From Chloroflexota bacterium (lineage in GTDB: Bacteria > Chloroflexota > Anaerolineae > Aggregatilineales > J027): DNA of 36,619 nucleotides. The stretch spans positions 1 through 36,619 of the forward strand of contig JAADYW010000064.1 of the NCBI GenBank assembly GCA_010092845.1, given 5' to 3'. The position numbers were made by a program, and so were the translations under genes. The notes under the pieces were generated by a model. It had not been told where the DNA came from and searched no databases. It saw only the letters and a list, made by a program, of their open reading frames with translations. Positions 8,701 to 17,315 of this stretch are shown here, piece after piece (positions within the stretch are counted from its first letter, which is position 1; the number at the start of each line of letters is the position of its first letter).

Positions 8701-8952
8701 AAATGGCAGATTGTCGTCCTCGATGAGACTGGGGCGCGGACCTCTGGTCCAATCTGGTATACGCTGGGGGCACCGGATGGCTGGGTAGCATCCCCCCAGG
8801 ATGTAGGTGCAGCGGTGATGCCCCCGTCATCTTCCTCGGACGATTCGTCGCTCTGGCTAGCGTTTGGAATGGTGCTGCTGGGCCTGGGGATCATGGGGAT
8901 AATTGCTGTCTTATGGCGCTATGTTGCGGTTTCCTCATTGCTACAACGTTAA
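5764..8952 (+). CDS. Secreted, C-terminally membrane-anchored beta-propeller-like protein
   Basis: 1062 aa. It has an N-terminal signal peptide (hydrophobic 9-20, cut near AQQA at about 30), a very long extracytoplasmic region and one membrane helix near the end (about 1030-1051) with a short basic tail. The ectodomain is made of many ~40-50-residue beta-rich repeats of WD40/YncE/LVIVD style: VAISPDGQYLLVAELQGIRIYD, LAVASGRAGLQVFAL, GELLVSAGEGGLWWIQ, WIAVATGACGLRVIDLAAW. This indicates two or more beta-propellers. Residues about 935-1005 resemble a fibronectin-III-like sandwich (RYEVWIEDELVG ... WQIVVLDETGARTSGPIWYTLG). No catalytic motif is seen. GGGGAG 8 nt before the ATG is a good ribosome site. 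It is divergent from the kinase gene, so a shared envelope role is possible but unproven. A surface scaffold or ligand-binding role is the most that can be said. Confidence 0.85.
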   Translation: MWRDVCYRLIIALLVLFMVSGESTQRPTQAQQASPPRLQYLTELGGPIRAVEIDGVDAVLAEGESIVRVPLLGTSAYQATQRLTLRYGPVLDLKQTEQALYAVTASHLVVVSRPAGSIRAAIRGGGERIDLWQNMLAVSSREHGVRLFAIQSEGDLRSLGTVATPSEVHQTVFTSRGLLAVPDRSTGLRLVVPGEQHQVQGVLSEIGGSTTIASFDQWVFVSAEQQLYSVDASGQQGLRLAGVYSPAQTPQDFARWGKHLAIADGDNGLKLYTIDRSTGELKYENARVVLPANTVAISPDGQYLLVAELQGIRIYDATRFPAWDVVGFVPLWEPARRIRFIGDGLALLALGNGGLAVLDVASGNILATVPFAGPVRDAIAHPVYPTVLYVLLGDGRLVTLGFGPSYTSTPNVYSDLPLPGQPGRLSVDEIGGYLAVASGRAGLQVFALGYHPTEPLPVAIHPAHDLNTPGITHVDYLDDSRWTVLDSGQLRLLHIDNRSVRQVDTFPTQSNALTATSLDLVLVGEPGKISAFTTDGHRLSFSAAYVNPGSFQDAYAALGQLMLATETGELILLDVSDPTLPKEQRAIPVPFAVHRIAVEGDDLLLVSPNEGMLHMRFPLLSADQAQSEPMIVGHYRPAQQIRWMLPLADGSIGLAGDGWYQWHVGQAGPVLLGDRAPIAGVGIGEGTILLGSDYRLYHLDPHGNVTEGNASLYGVSVAADQETVWLLTPDGRLITVAIETMQPVGMERILPPESAPTLLIAYRGTLLIGTRRGEVWRIPNDLSQPAATFASNLGGPVTDIQVMPSGELLVSAGEGGLWWIQGDDVESLGIAAHAGNHAAMATAVDPEGDWIAVATGACGLRVIDLAAWRADPAHTEAFAIWTDSPVSDVHFLDAHRLIALVNDRAVLFRLNPDGDPDHPPVPYRHASQSVTGSSLERLEWDVDAPDCLDLRYEVWIEDELVGITHQKFWPLDMKSAHDLKWQIVVLDETGARTSGPIWYTLGAPDGWVASPQDVGAAVMPPSSSSDDSSLWLAFGMVLLGLGIMGIIAVLWRYVAVSSLLQR

Positions 8953-8992
8953 CATCTTTCCTACGTGATTCTTGCAAAGTTGCGTCATACTC

Positions 8993-9008
8993 TACCTGAA
9001 TTCAGGTA
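8993..9008. promoter_or_regulatory. 16-bp perfect palindrome upstream of htpG
   Basis: TACCTGAATTCAGGTA reads identically on both strands and lies about 22 bp before the htpG start, in a 78-bp gap. It is not a CIRCE element. Its right half with flank (ATTCAGGTATG, 9000-9010) recurs on the minus strand at 12300-12290 upstream of the solute-binding-protein gene. Candidate repressor site. Confidence 0.45.
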
Positions 9009-9030
9009 TGTGACAATTGAGGGTAGAATG

Positions 9031-10908
9031 ATGACTGAATATACGTTTCAGGCGGAGATACGCCAGCTACTCCATACGCTGGTCCACTCGCTATATAAAG
9101 ATCGCGAGATCTTCCTGCGCGAGCTTATTTCCAATAGCTCCGACGCACTCAACCGTATCCAGTACGAGATGCTGACCAATCGTGATGTTCGCGACCTGGA
9201 TGCGCCCTTGGCCATTCGGATCCGCCCAGACGCGGAGGCCGGGACATTGACGATTGAGGATACTGGGGTCGGAATGACGCGCGAGGAGTTGATCGAGAAC
9301 CTGGGAACGATCTCGCAGAGTGGCGTCAAATCATTTCTGGAACAAGCCAATGGCCAGAATGTTGTCACCGACATTATTGGCCAATTCGGGGTTGGTTTCT
9401 ATAGTATTTTCATGGTTGCCGATCGGGTTGAGGTCCATTCGTTGTCGTACCACCCTGCTGCTGAGGCGGTGATGTGGATATCAGAAGGGGAAGAGACCTT
9501 CGAGGTGCAAGCTAGCGATCGAAGCCACCGCGGGACCGCTGTGGTGCTTTATCTAAAGGAAGATGCCCACGAATTTCTGGAAACCCATCGCCTGCAGAAC
9601 ATTATCAAGGCCCATTCCAACTATGTGGCGTTCCCGATCTATGTGGGTGAGGATGAAAACCCGGCGAATGCCCAACAGGCGCTATGGCGGCGTTCCAGCA
9701 GCGAGATCGAAGACAGTGAGTACATTGACTTCTACAAGTCACTGACACTCGACTTTAATGAACCGTTGTTCCATATTCACTCTACTGCTGACGTGCCGGT
9801 GCAGTATTATGCTCTACTGTTCATTCCCCCCAGTCGCGAACCAGCCATCTTCAGCCCTCGCCGTGAACCGGGCCTGCAGCTCTATGCGCGGAAGGTGCTC
9901 ATACAGGACTACTGCACGGATTTGCTGCCCGAGTATCTCAATTTTATCCAGGGTGCTGTCGATTCGGAGGACTTGCCGCTAAACGTCTCGCGCGAGACGG
10001 TACAGGCCAATCGTGTGATGGCCAATATGCGCAAAGCGATAACCGGCCGCGTATTGCGTAGTCTGAAAGAACTCTCCCAGAACACCCCAGAGAAATACGT
10101 GGCATTCTGGGAGGAATTTGGCCCTTATATCAAACAGGGCATGATTACCGACTTTGACAATCGCGAGCGCCTGACAACTTTGCTGCGTTTCTATACGACA
10201 AAGAGTGAAGATGAACTCACGTCCCTGGATGACTATGTCCAGCGTATGCAGGAAGTTAATGGCCAGGAGAACATATACTATGTCCTGGGTGATAGCCAGT
10301 CTGTGGTGTCCCGTAGCCCCCATCTGGAACCATTCCGCGCGAGGGGGATCGAGGTGCTCTACCTGACCCAGACGGTGGATAGCTTCCTCATTAACTCGTT
10401 ATTCGAATACAACGGCCACAAACTCCAAAACGTGGACGATGAGAAACTCGATCTGTCTGAGATTGGCGAGCTACAGGATGATGCGCAGACTGTGGAAGAG
10501 GCCGACGTCGCTGTTGAGGAGGCGGACCTCGAGACCCTGCGCGAGCGCTTTACCAACACCCTGGGGGAACGCGTGCAATCGGTTCGAATCAGTAAAGTGC
10601 TGACGGGCAGCACCAGCCCCGCACGTTTGGTCTCGCCTGAAGGTACCATCGACCGGCATACGCAACGTGTCTACCAGATGATGGACCGTGAGTACGAGGT
10701 GCCCAAAAAGATCCTGGAGATCAACCCACAGCACCGTTTGATAAGCAATCTGGTGGGGTTGCTGGCAGAAAATGCTCCCGCCGAGCTCCTTGATCTTTCT
10801 ATCGAGCAGATTTATGAGAACGCGCTGCTGTTGGATGGCCTACATCCAAATCCGGCCGAGATGGTTGCGCGCATCCAGTCGTTGATGGAAGCGGCGACAA
10901 AGAAGTAG
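9031..10908 (+). CDS. htpG: HtpG, Hsp90-family molecular chaperone
   Basis: 625 aa from the chosen start; E. coli HtpG is 624. ATP-dependent cytosolic chaperone dimer. The N-terminal GHKL ATPase domain shows FLRELISNSSDAL (catalytic E31, Mg-binding N35), EDTGVGMT (D77) and the lid and glycine motif GQFGVGFYSIFMVADRV (118 onward). The middle domain carries the client and catalytic-loop region (VDSEDLPLNVSRE), and the C-terminal dimerisation part ends near the stop. Two ATGs are adjacent; the second, 7 nt after GAGGG, is preferred to the one at 9028, and a longer frame opening at 8965 has no family support. A 16-bp palindrome just upstream may be an operator. The gene follows the propeller gene on the same strand but probably has its own promoter. 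An acidic stretch around 495-510 is a lineage difference only. Confidence 0.97.
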   Translation: MTEYTFQAEIRQLLHTLVHSLYKDREIFLRELISNSSDALNRIQYEMLTNRDVRDLDAPLAIRIRPDAEAGTLTIEDTGVGMTREELIENLGTISQSGVKSFLEQANGQNVVTDIIGQFGVGFYSIFMVADRVEVHSLSYHPAAEAVMWISEGEETFEVQASDRSHRGTAVVLYLKEDAHEFLETHRLQNIIKAHSNYVAFPIYVGEDENPANAQQALWRRSSSEIEDSEYIDFYKSLTLDFNEPLFHIHSTADVPVQYYALLFIPPSREPAIFSPRREPGLQLYARKVLIQDYCTDLLPEYLNFIQGAVDSEDLPLNVSRETVQANRVMANMRKAITGRVLRSLKELSQNTPEKYVAFWEEFGPYIKQGMITDFDNRERLTTLLRFYTTKSEDELTSLDDYVQRMQEVNGQENIYYVLGDSQSVVSRSPHLEPFRARGIEVLYLTQTVDSFLINSLFEYNGHKLQNVDDEKLDLSEIGELQDDAQTVEEADVAVEEADLETLRERFTNTLGERVQSVRISKVLTGSTSPARLVSPEGTIDRHTQRVYQMMDREYEVPKKILEINPQHRLISNLVGLLAENAPAELLDLSIEQIYENALLLDGLHPNPAEMVARIQSLMEAATKK

Positions 10909-10979
10909 GTCTGCTGGCTTCAGCTTGGCCACACAGAGCCCGTGGCGATAGTGTTGTGCCCTAAGCTCTGCTGTTGAGG

Positions 10980-12206
10980 TTACGGAGATACGCGCTCTAG
11001 AGCAGCGGCGGTAGCCTCGTCCGGCGGTGTACCGTTTAGAACGGCTTCAAACGCTTGCTGGAGCGCCGCTGCTGCGGCATTATTGCGTCCCTCAACATAT
11101 AGTGCCACCGGGAGTAAGTTACTCATCTCGTCGATGTAGGGATCATCCAGGACCCGGAGCGCGCGTTGCTGGCTGGGAATAGTATCCAGCATCATCGACA
11201 TATCGGCCAGGCGGTCGGTCTCCATGACCCATAGCAGAAAGCGTTGGGCTTCCTCCTGTCGTTGAGGATCAGTGGTGGTGAGTACCCAGAACCAGGCATC
11301 GGCGAGCGTTGTGGGCGTGCCATCTGGGCTTGGTAGCGTTACGATATCGAATTCCGGCGGGACATCATCTCGCTGGCTCAGGTATAGGCTTGAGTTGACC
11401 AATGCGATATCAGTCTCAGCAGCAATGATCTGGTCCCAGTAATTGGCAGGAGCAGCGTAAGCCAGCAGGTCGGTGCTGATGACCTCATTGGTGACGGTGG
11501 TGGCGAAAAACTCGAGGACCGTACGTAAAGCTGGCTCGTCGAGAACAGGCTCGCCCTCTGGGCCAACAAATTCGCCACCACTGGCCAGATAACTAACCAG
11601 TACCAGATCGCTCACGGTTTCGCCAGTACGTGGTTGGCCGGGGAAAGTTAGCAAGCCCTCGGCGCCACTGACAGCTTCGAAAGAGTCAGGGGGGGTATCG
11701 AATACACTTGTGTTGTAGAGCATATGGTGCAGATCCAGCATATATGGAACGCCATAGAGGACCTCATCTACTTCACCCAGCGCTAGCAGGTTTTCAGAGG
11801 CACCGGCGATTGTTGAAGCCGGTACCCAGCCATCTACTGGGACGATCAGATTGTCTCTTGCCGCGCGGACCATGTCCTCACGGCGCATCAACATCAAGTC
11901 CGGCGTGGCGTCTGGTGCAATGTCGTGGGTGAGCTGCAGGCGGGGGACATCATTGCCGACGGTATGCACATAGTAGCGCAGATCTAGATTGTAGATTGAG
12001 CTGAACTCCGCAAATATGCCATCAATTGTATCGCGGTTGCCTTCAGGATAAAGAGCATCTGGCCACCAAACCCGCAACGGTAAATTGGGGTCCTCCGGTT
12101 CTGGGGTGCCGTCCTGTGCGATAGCAGGTATGCTATAAAATGGAAAAATCACGACCATGAGAATCATGACGAAAATGCCAGAATGGACGAGGCGATTATG
12201 GGGCAT
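10980..12206 (-). CDS. ABC-type extracellular solute-binding protein (family 1, sugar-type), orphan
   Basis: 408 aa. It resembles family-1 (maltose/sn-glycerol-3-phosphate type) binding proteins, with features such as DATPDLMLMRREDMVRAARDNLIVPVDGWV, YGVPYMLDLHHMLYNTSVF, and a late helical part with QEEAQRFLLWVMETDRLADMS. A signal peptide occupies residues 1-31 of the shorter form (core IFVMILMVVIFPFYSIPAIA). The second in-frame ATG at 12206 is chosen because GGAGAG lies 7 nt before it, inside the longer frame that opens at 12221; no lipobox Cys is seen. No permease or ATPase gene is nearby, so it either serves a transporter encoded elsewhere or acts as a receptor. It converges on htpG. Substrate unknown. 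A possible -10 (TACAAT, 12252-12247, minus strand) has no convincing -35. Confidence 0.85.
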   Translation of the reverse strand: MPHNRLVHSGIFVMILMVVIFPFYSIPAIAQDGTPEPEDPNLPLRVWWPDALYPEGNRDTIDGIFAEFSSIYNLDLRYYVHTVGNDVPRLQLTHDIAPDATPDLMLMRREDMVRAARDNLIVPVDGWVPASTIAGASENLLALGEVDEVLYGVPYMLDLHHMLYNTSVFDTPPDSFEAVSGAEGLLTFPGQPRTGETVSDLVLVSYLASGGEFVGPEGEPVLDEPALRTVLEFFATTVTNEVISTDLLAYAAPANYWDQIIAAETDIALVNSSLYLSQRDDVPPEFDIVTLPSPDGTPTTLADAWFWVLTTTDPQRQEEAQRFLLWVMETDRLADMSMMLDTIPSQQRALRVLDDPYIDEMSNLLPVALYVEGRNNAAAAALQQAFEAVLNGTPPDEATAAALERVSP

Positions 12207-12447
12207 GGATGTTCTCTCCATTTGATCTGTCGCTAGGATTGCGACTATTGTAGGTCAGGCCCGGTGTGACGCATGGTACATCTCGCAATCATACCTGAAT
12301 AGGTGCCGGGTCTTCAATGGCGACTGGACGCCGCATGAGTGGCTCTGGGAAGCGTGGGTTGAGTTCTGGTATGATCACAGCAAGCAACGGTAGGCGTCTC
12401 GCATTCGCGATATGTACCCGGATCTAAATAGATAAAGGGATGACTAG

Positions 12448-14691
12448 ATGTTCAAGCGGCAACGATTGATCTTGGGTATATCCCTCGTGACAATTGTAAT
12501 GCTAGTTCTGGCGACGCTGGTACTCTCCACAGCGGCCGAACCTGCCTCACAGACGGTCGTGCCGTTACGAATCGGCTTTTTGGAAGGGCAGGGCGCGCCC
12601 GGTGACTTTGGCGTGCGGCTAGCGGTGTCTCAGATTAACGCTACCGGCGGGATAACCGGACCTGACGGCACGCGCTACCGGCTTGAGATGGTCTATCCCC
12701 GCCGGCCTCCAGTCGTCGCTGAAGATATTCCTGAGGCGTTGCGGGATCTCAATGCTCAGGACGTTATCGCGATTATCGGTCCGGTCGATAATCGTTTCGC
12801 GTTGCCAAATCTAGAGCCGTTGGCCCGGGCAGGCGTACCGGTCTTGACGCTGGCGAGCTCGGATACCCTGACAGATGTAGATGTTACCAACAATATTATG
12901 CGCATGCGCGCGGCTGAGCGCTATTATAGCCGGGCAATTGCGGATTTTCTGGTTGATCAACAGGGCTATACTCGTATTGCGATTATCCAGACGGATGTCG
13001 AATCGACTGAGGCCCTGCTGATCTTTGAGCAGACCTTGCGTGAGGATGGGCTGACACCGACGGTCAAGATCCAACGGCTTGACACAAGTACGCTAGAGGC
13101 TGATGCAGCCGAGATCCTGCAATCTGGTTCTGAAGCTGTTGTGATGTGGGGCCCCCCACAGGATGCAGCCCAGCTGTTGCAAATACTGCGTACTGCGAAT
13201 TATCGTGGCGAAGTCGTCTACCGCGATGTGCTGGAAGGTATTCAGAATGAGCAGGTCCCTCTGCGACTGGCTGAAGGGGTTGTGGGGGTAACTGCCTGGG
13301 CTTATACCACACCGGGAGACATTAGCCGGCTGTTCTTGTTGGATTATGTAACGGCATTCAATGCGATTCCCGGCGGCGCTGAAGCGGCAGCTTACGACGC
13401 GCTCTGGATTCTGCGCCGCCAGATAGAAGAGAGTGGCCCCCAGATGCCAGAACTCTATGAAGGGCTACTCCAGACGCCGACTGTCGTGGCTGTTCAGGGG
13501 CGGTTGGAGCCTCTACAATATGGCAATGGGGATTTCGCCCGCCATGTCAGCGTTTACGAGATCACTGATCTGGGCGGCCCGCGCCTACTTGCCCGCTATG
13601 CCAATGATGTGCAACTGCCGGATAGCGAATTACAAACTGCGTCCGAGCCCCGGATTGTCGGGATGATTGGGACCCTGACGTTTACCCCATCGCCATCTGC
13701 CATACCGACCGAGACGTTCACCCCGTCAGCAACGCCGGATCGTGTCCAGATTGTGGTGAATCGGCCTATTGTGAATGTGCGTAGTGGACCGGGAACTGAT
13801 TTCGAGAAGATCGGCGAACTCAATCAAGGCGACCGGCTATCTGTTATCGGCTCCAATCAGGACTTCACCTGGTGGGCGATCCAGTATCGCGGCCAAACGG
13901 CCTGGGTGGCGGCGAGCGTGGTCGAGGTTTTTGATCCGGGCGGCATGGTTGTCTCTCTGCCCATTATCCAACCCGATGCGACCTCAGCAGTGGTGTTGCC
14001 CCCGGGATTAACTTCCGAGCCCTCCAGCCCTGTCGATCTGTACATTGAGAATGTCGTGCTGGTGCCGGCCCAGCTCGTGCCTGGTCAACCCTTTACCGCT
14101 CAGGTAACGGTGCGCAATCAGGGGACTGTGGGTGCCGGTGGCTTTCTGGTTGCGGCGACGTTCCAGCCCGGGAATATACCCACCAGCGCAGTGGTCAATG
14201 AGGTTGTTGCCGGTGGTTCAACAGTGGTCAATCTTTCTCCCCTGGTAAATGGTACAGGTGCATTCACCGTAACGGTCATCGTGGATTCAGGCAATAGCGT
14301 CCCTGAATCAAACGAAGGCAATAACCTGTATCCCCTATCGTATCGCGTTGATTTCCCGCTGCTGGCCCAGGTGCAGTCGTTGACGCTGCCTGTTGGTCTT
14401 CAGATTGACATGGCCGGTGGTACCAACGATATTGGGTGGACTGGCGCTGCTCTGGAAGCGGTGAATGGAGCGCGGCTGGGGGTGATTACCAATGCTACCT
14501 TCGATACGATTTTCTATGATAGGATCGACCCTGCAGCTTTGAACCAGACAGCTATCGGCGCGGATCAGTTGCAGCGCGGGGTGTTGCTAGGGGTGATAAC
14601 GGCTGAAGGGCGGCGCGCCGTCTTGCGGATAGACCGGCGTGAAGGTGATACCATTACGGTCTCATTCCGTGTGTACAATGACAGCCCATGA
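12448..14691 (+). CDS. Modular receptor: Leu/Ile/Val-type periplasmic-binding domain + SH3b + CARDB
   Basis: 747 aa exported or membrane-anchored receptor. Domains in order: hydrophobic signal or anchor (9-30); type-I periplasmic binding fold of the branched-chain amino-acid receptor family (about 38-388; GFLEGQGAPGDFGVRLAVSQ, AIIGPVDNRFALPNLEPLARAGVPVLTLASS); Thr/Pro linker (408-430); bacterial SH3 domain (432-495; VNVRSGPGTDFEKIGELNQGDRLSVIG ending AWVAASVVEV); a second linker; CARDB-like adhesion domain (about 528-635; RNQGTVGAGGF, SNEGNNLYPL); and an unrecognised beta-rich end (636-747). SH3b domains often bind cell-wall peptides and CARDB is an extracellular Ig-like fold, so this looks surface-bound rather than a free transport receptor. 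AAAGGG lies about 11 nt before the ATG. It is the first gene of a rightward run with two envelope-polysaccharide genes (15-bp gap). Confidence 0.85.
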   Translation: MFKRQRLILGISLVTIVMLVLATLVLSTAAEPASQTVVPLRIGFLEGQGAPGDFGVRLAVSQINATGGITGPDGTRYRLEMVYPRRPPVVAEDIPEALRDLNAQDVIAIIGPVDNRFALPNLEPLARAGVPVLTLASSDTLTDVDVTNNIMRMRAAERYYSRAIADFLVDQQGYTRIAIIQTDVESTEALLIFEQTLREDGLTPTVKIQRLDTSTLEADAAEILQSGSEAVVMWGPPQDAAQLLQILRTANYRGEVVYRDVLEGIQNEQVPLRLAEGVVGVTAWAYTTPGDISRLFLLDYVTAFNAIPGGAEAAAYDALWILRRQIEESGPQMPELYEGLLQTPTVVAVQGRLEPLQYGNGDFARHVSVYEITDLGGPRLLARYANDVQLPDSELQTASEPRIVGMIGTLTFTPSPSAIPTETFTPSATPDRVQIVVNRPIVNVRSGPGTDFEKIGELNQGDRLSVIGSNQDFTWWAIQYRGQTAWVAASVVEVFDPGGMVVSLPIIQPDATSAVVLPPGLTSEPSSPVDLYIENVVLVPAQLVPGQPFTAQVTVRNQGTVGAGGFLVAATFQPGNIPTSAVVNEVVAGGSTVVNLSPLVNGTGAFTVTVIVDSGNSVPESNEGNNLYPLSYRVDFPLLAQVQSLTLPVGLQIDMAGGTNDIGWTGAALEAVNGARLGVITNATFDTIFYDRIDPAALNQTAIGADQLQRGVLLGVITAEGRRAVLRIDRREGDTITVSFRVYNDSP

Positions 14692-14706
14692 AGTAGGATA
14701 GGATGC

Positions 14707-15831
14707 ATGCAACACATTGCCATCAATGCACACCTGCTGGCGCCAGGAAACGGCTACCGGCGGGCTGGGATCCATCGCTATATCTACGAGGTGGTGTCGC
14801 ATTTGCCCGGCGTAGATCCTGATCTGCGCTACACCGTGCTGATGAATCACCAGCTTGAGCCAGCCTTGCCGCGGATGGCGACTCGGGTGGGCCCTAACAC
14901 GCAGCGGCCTTGGCGGCGTGTTCTGTGGGAACAAGGGGCTCAGCCACTGGCTTTGCAGCGTCTTCGCCCCTCGCTCTACCATGCAATGGCCTTCGTCAGC
15001 CCGCGCGGCCTGCGCTGTCCGTCGGTAGTGACGGTCTATGACCTGAGTTTTATCCGCTACCCTGAAGTACTCTCGCCATTGCGGCGCCGTTACCTGCAGA
15101 TGTTCACCCGCAATAGCTGCCAGCGGGCAACCCGGATTATCGCCATATCTGAGAGCACGGCACGTGATTTGACCGATTTCTGGGGAATCCCCGCCGACAA
15201 AATCGACGTGTCTTCCGTGGGAGTTACCGCTGATTTCAAGCCGCTACCCGAAGCCGAGGTCGCTGCATTCCGTCAGACAAAGGGCTTACCAGAGCGTTTC
15301 TTGTTGTTTCTGGGGACACTGGAACCCCGCAAGAACCTGCCGATGCTGTTGCGGGCCTACGCCAGCCTACCCGAGTCAGTGCGCCAGGCAGTGCATCTCA
15401 TCTTAGCCGGGGGTAAAGGCTGGATGTTTGACGAGATATTTGCTACCATCAGCCGGCATAATCTGGGAGAAACCGTGCATACCCCGGGTTACGTCCCAGC
15501 TGAGGAACTTGTATTATGGTACAACGCTGCTGAAGCACTGGTCTATCCAACATTGTATGAAGGCTTTGGTATCCCGATCCTCGAAGCGATGGCCTGTGGC
15601 AAGCCGGTGCTGGCATCGAACAGTTCGTCCCTACCTGAGGCAACTGGTGACGCCGGGATCCTCTTGCCATCTAGTGATGAAGCTGCCTGGCACGAGGCTA
15701 TGGACCGACTCATCTCTAGCCCGGACGAACGAACGCGGATGGCGGCGCGCTCAAGGACATGGGCCGCTGAGTTTACGTGGCAACGGGTTGCGCGCCGGAC
15801 TGTGGAAAGCTACTATCGAGCACTTTCATGA
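14707..15831 (+). CDS. Glycosyltransferase family 4 (GT-B fold)
   Basis: 374 aa. Retaining nucleotide-sugar glycosyltransferase, probably adding a sugar to a lipid-linked or surface glycan at the cytoplasmic face. The C-terminal Rossmann half has the family signature: FLGTLEPRKNLPMLLRAYA (about 201-219), the E-x7-E motif in EGFGIPILEAMACGKPV (E285, E293) and SSLPEATGDAG. The N-terminal half shows HLLAPGNGYRRAGIHRYIYEVV, the usual glycine-rich acceptor loop, and VVTVYDLSF. Start at 14707 with AGGA close upstream; an ATG at 14703 is out of frame. It sits 15 bp after the receptor gene, and its stop overlaps the start of the next gene (ATGA), so it is translationally coupled to the sugar transferase. 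Donor and acceptor cannot be told from sequence. Confidence 0.93.
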   Translation: MQHIAINAHLLAPGNGYRRAGIHRYIYEVVSHLPGVDPDLRYTVLMNHQLEPALPRMATRVGPNTQRPWRRVLWEQGAQPLALQRLRPSLYHAMAFVSPRGLRCPSVVTVYDLSFIRYPEVLSPLRRRYLQMFTRNSCQRATRIIAISESTARDLTDFWGIPADKIDVSSVGVTADFKPLPEAEVAAFRQTKGLPERFLLFLGTLEPRKNLPMLLRAYASLPESVRQAVHLILAGGKGWMFDEIFATISRHNLGETVHTPGYVPAEELVLWYNAAEALVYPTLYEGFGIPILEAMACGKPVLASNSSSLPEATGDAGILLPSSDEAAWHEAMDRLISSPDERTRMAARSRTWAAEFTWQRVARRTVESYYRALS

Positions 15832-17315
15832 CGACGATACAATCTGAAGTCGCCCAGACTCGTGAGATCCGTCGGCCAGGATGGGCTATTCGCTTGCTCA
15901 ACTGGCAACATGGTTGGCGTTTACTCGCTACCGATGCCGTGTTGATCTGGGGAAGCTTCTTCCTTTCCTACTATCTCCGCTATAACATTCAGCTTTTTCA
16001 GCCAGTTGATGAGTCCAATACAGCGCCATTTCAACCCTATATTGCCTATGCATTTATTTTTATGCTGTGGATCCTACTGGCGAACCAGAATGCTGCGCTG
16101 TATCAGGAACGGCGCGGGCGCACATGGGCGAATGAGCTCTTTTCGATTGGCAATGCGGCGACCAATGCCGGTGTGATCATTATGGCGTTGAGCTTCCTGC
16201 TGCGGCCGCTGGTTTTCTCGCGTCTTCTGATCGTTCAAGCTGTTGTATTGACTATTCTGGTTTTGGGCATGTGGCGGCTTGCGATGCGCAGCCTGAAGCA
16301 TCATTTTCAGCGTCTTGGGATCGGTGTGGAGCGCGTACTGATTATTGGGGGGGATCATCTGGGCCGGCATGTGTTGCGCACGTTGGTGTCACGGCCGGAT
16401 CTTGGCTATAGGCCAATTGGGTTCCTTGACGATGATCCCACGCTGGGCACAACGGATCTGGGGCGTGTGCAGGCATTAGGCCGGGTTGCTAATCTACATA
16501 ATGTGCTGGACGAGTACTCCGTTGACCTGGTAATCGTCACATTGCCCTGGGAACAGCATCGCCAGATCGTTAGTATCGTCAAGACCTGTGAGAGCCGCCA
16601 GGTTGCGGTCCGTACAATACCTGATCTATTTCAGTTGAACCTGTCGCAGGTTCAGATTGAGATGCTGGGTGGCGTGCCGATGTTGGGCTTGCATCGCGAA
16701 CTGGAATTCCACCCAGCGAATCGTCTTATGAAGCGTGCCCTGGATTTGTTGTTGATGATCCTGAGCTTGCCACTGTCGCTGGTGTTGTTCGTTGTTATTG
16801 CGATAGCGATTCGTCTCGATTCGCGTGGCCCGATTTTCTTTGGGCAAGAGCGTATCGGTCTGAATGGCAAGGCCTTCAAAATCTACAAATTCCGCTCGAT
16901 GGTCAAAGACGCGGAATCGATGTGGGACCAGGTGCTCAAAGATACTCAGGAAGACCTTCGCCGTCCGAAACTCGCCAATGATCCGCGCGTGACGCGGGTT
17001 GGGAAGTTCCTGCGGCGGACCAGCCTCGACGAACTGCCCAATCTGATCAATGTTGTGAAGGGGGATATGAGCCTGGTGGGGCCGCGGCCACAGGTGCGAC
17101 GCGAAGTTGAACTCTACGAACCCTGGCATTACCAGCGGCTAAAAGTACGGCCTGGCATGACAGGTTTGTGGCAAGTAAGCGGTCGCAGCGATATTCCCTT
17201 TGACGAAATGTGCTTGATGGATATTTACTATATTGAGAACTGGTCTCTGGCGTTAGATCTGCAAATCCTGCTACAGACGGCTCCTCGGGTACTCTTCCGT
17301 AGCGGGGCGTATTAG
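15828..17315 (+). CDS. Polyprenyl-phosphate glycosylphosphotransferase (exopolysaccharide initiating enzyme)
   Basis: 495 aa integral membrane enzyme that moves a sugar-1-phosphate from a nucleotide sugar to undecaprenyl phosphate, the first step of repeat-unit assembly (WbaP/CpsE-like). N-terminal membrane helices lie at about 33-50, 71-88, 108-127 and 131-150; a nucleotide-binding-like fold at about 168-280 ([21 protein letters not shown]); a re-entrant helix at about 305-328; and the catalytic domain from 330 with [51 protein letters not shown] (Asp-Glu pair 401-402) and [15 protein letters not shown]. The start overlaps the GT4 stop (ATGA); a longer frame opening at 15777 lies inside the GT gene and is rejected. 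Its stop overlaps the rho stop by 4 nt on the other strand. A polysaccharide flippase or polymerase is not in view. Confidence 0.95.
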   Translation: MTTIQSEVAQTREIRRPGWAIRLLNWQHGWRLLATDAVLIWGSFFLSYYLRYNIQLFQPVDESNTAPFQPYIAYAFIFMLWILLANQNAALYQERRGRTWANELFSIGNAATNAGVIIMALSFLLRPLVFSRLLIVQAVVLTILVLGMWRLAMRSLKHHFQRLGIGVERVLIIGGDHLGRHVLRTLVSRPDLGYRPIGFLDDDPTLGTTDLGRVQALGRVANLHNVLDEYSVDLVIVTLPWEQHRQIVSIVKTCESRQVAVRTIPDLFQLNLSQVQIEMLGGVPMLGLHRELEFHPANRLMKRALDLLLMILSLPLSLVLFVVIAIAIRLDSRGPIFFGQERIGLNGKAFKIYKFRSMVKDAESMWDQVLKDTQEDLRRPKLANDPRVTRVGKFLRRTSLDELPNLINVVKGDMSLVGPRPQVRREVELYEPWHYQRLKVRPGMTGLWQVSGRSDIPFDEMCLMDIYYIENWSLALDLQILLQTAPRVLFRSGAY

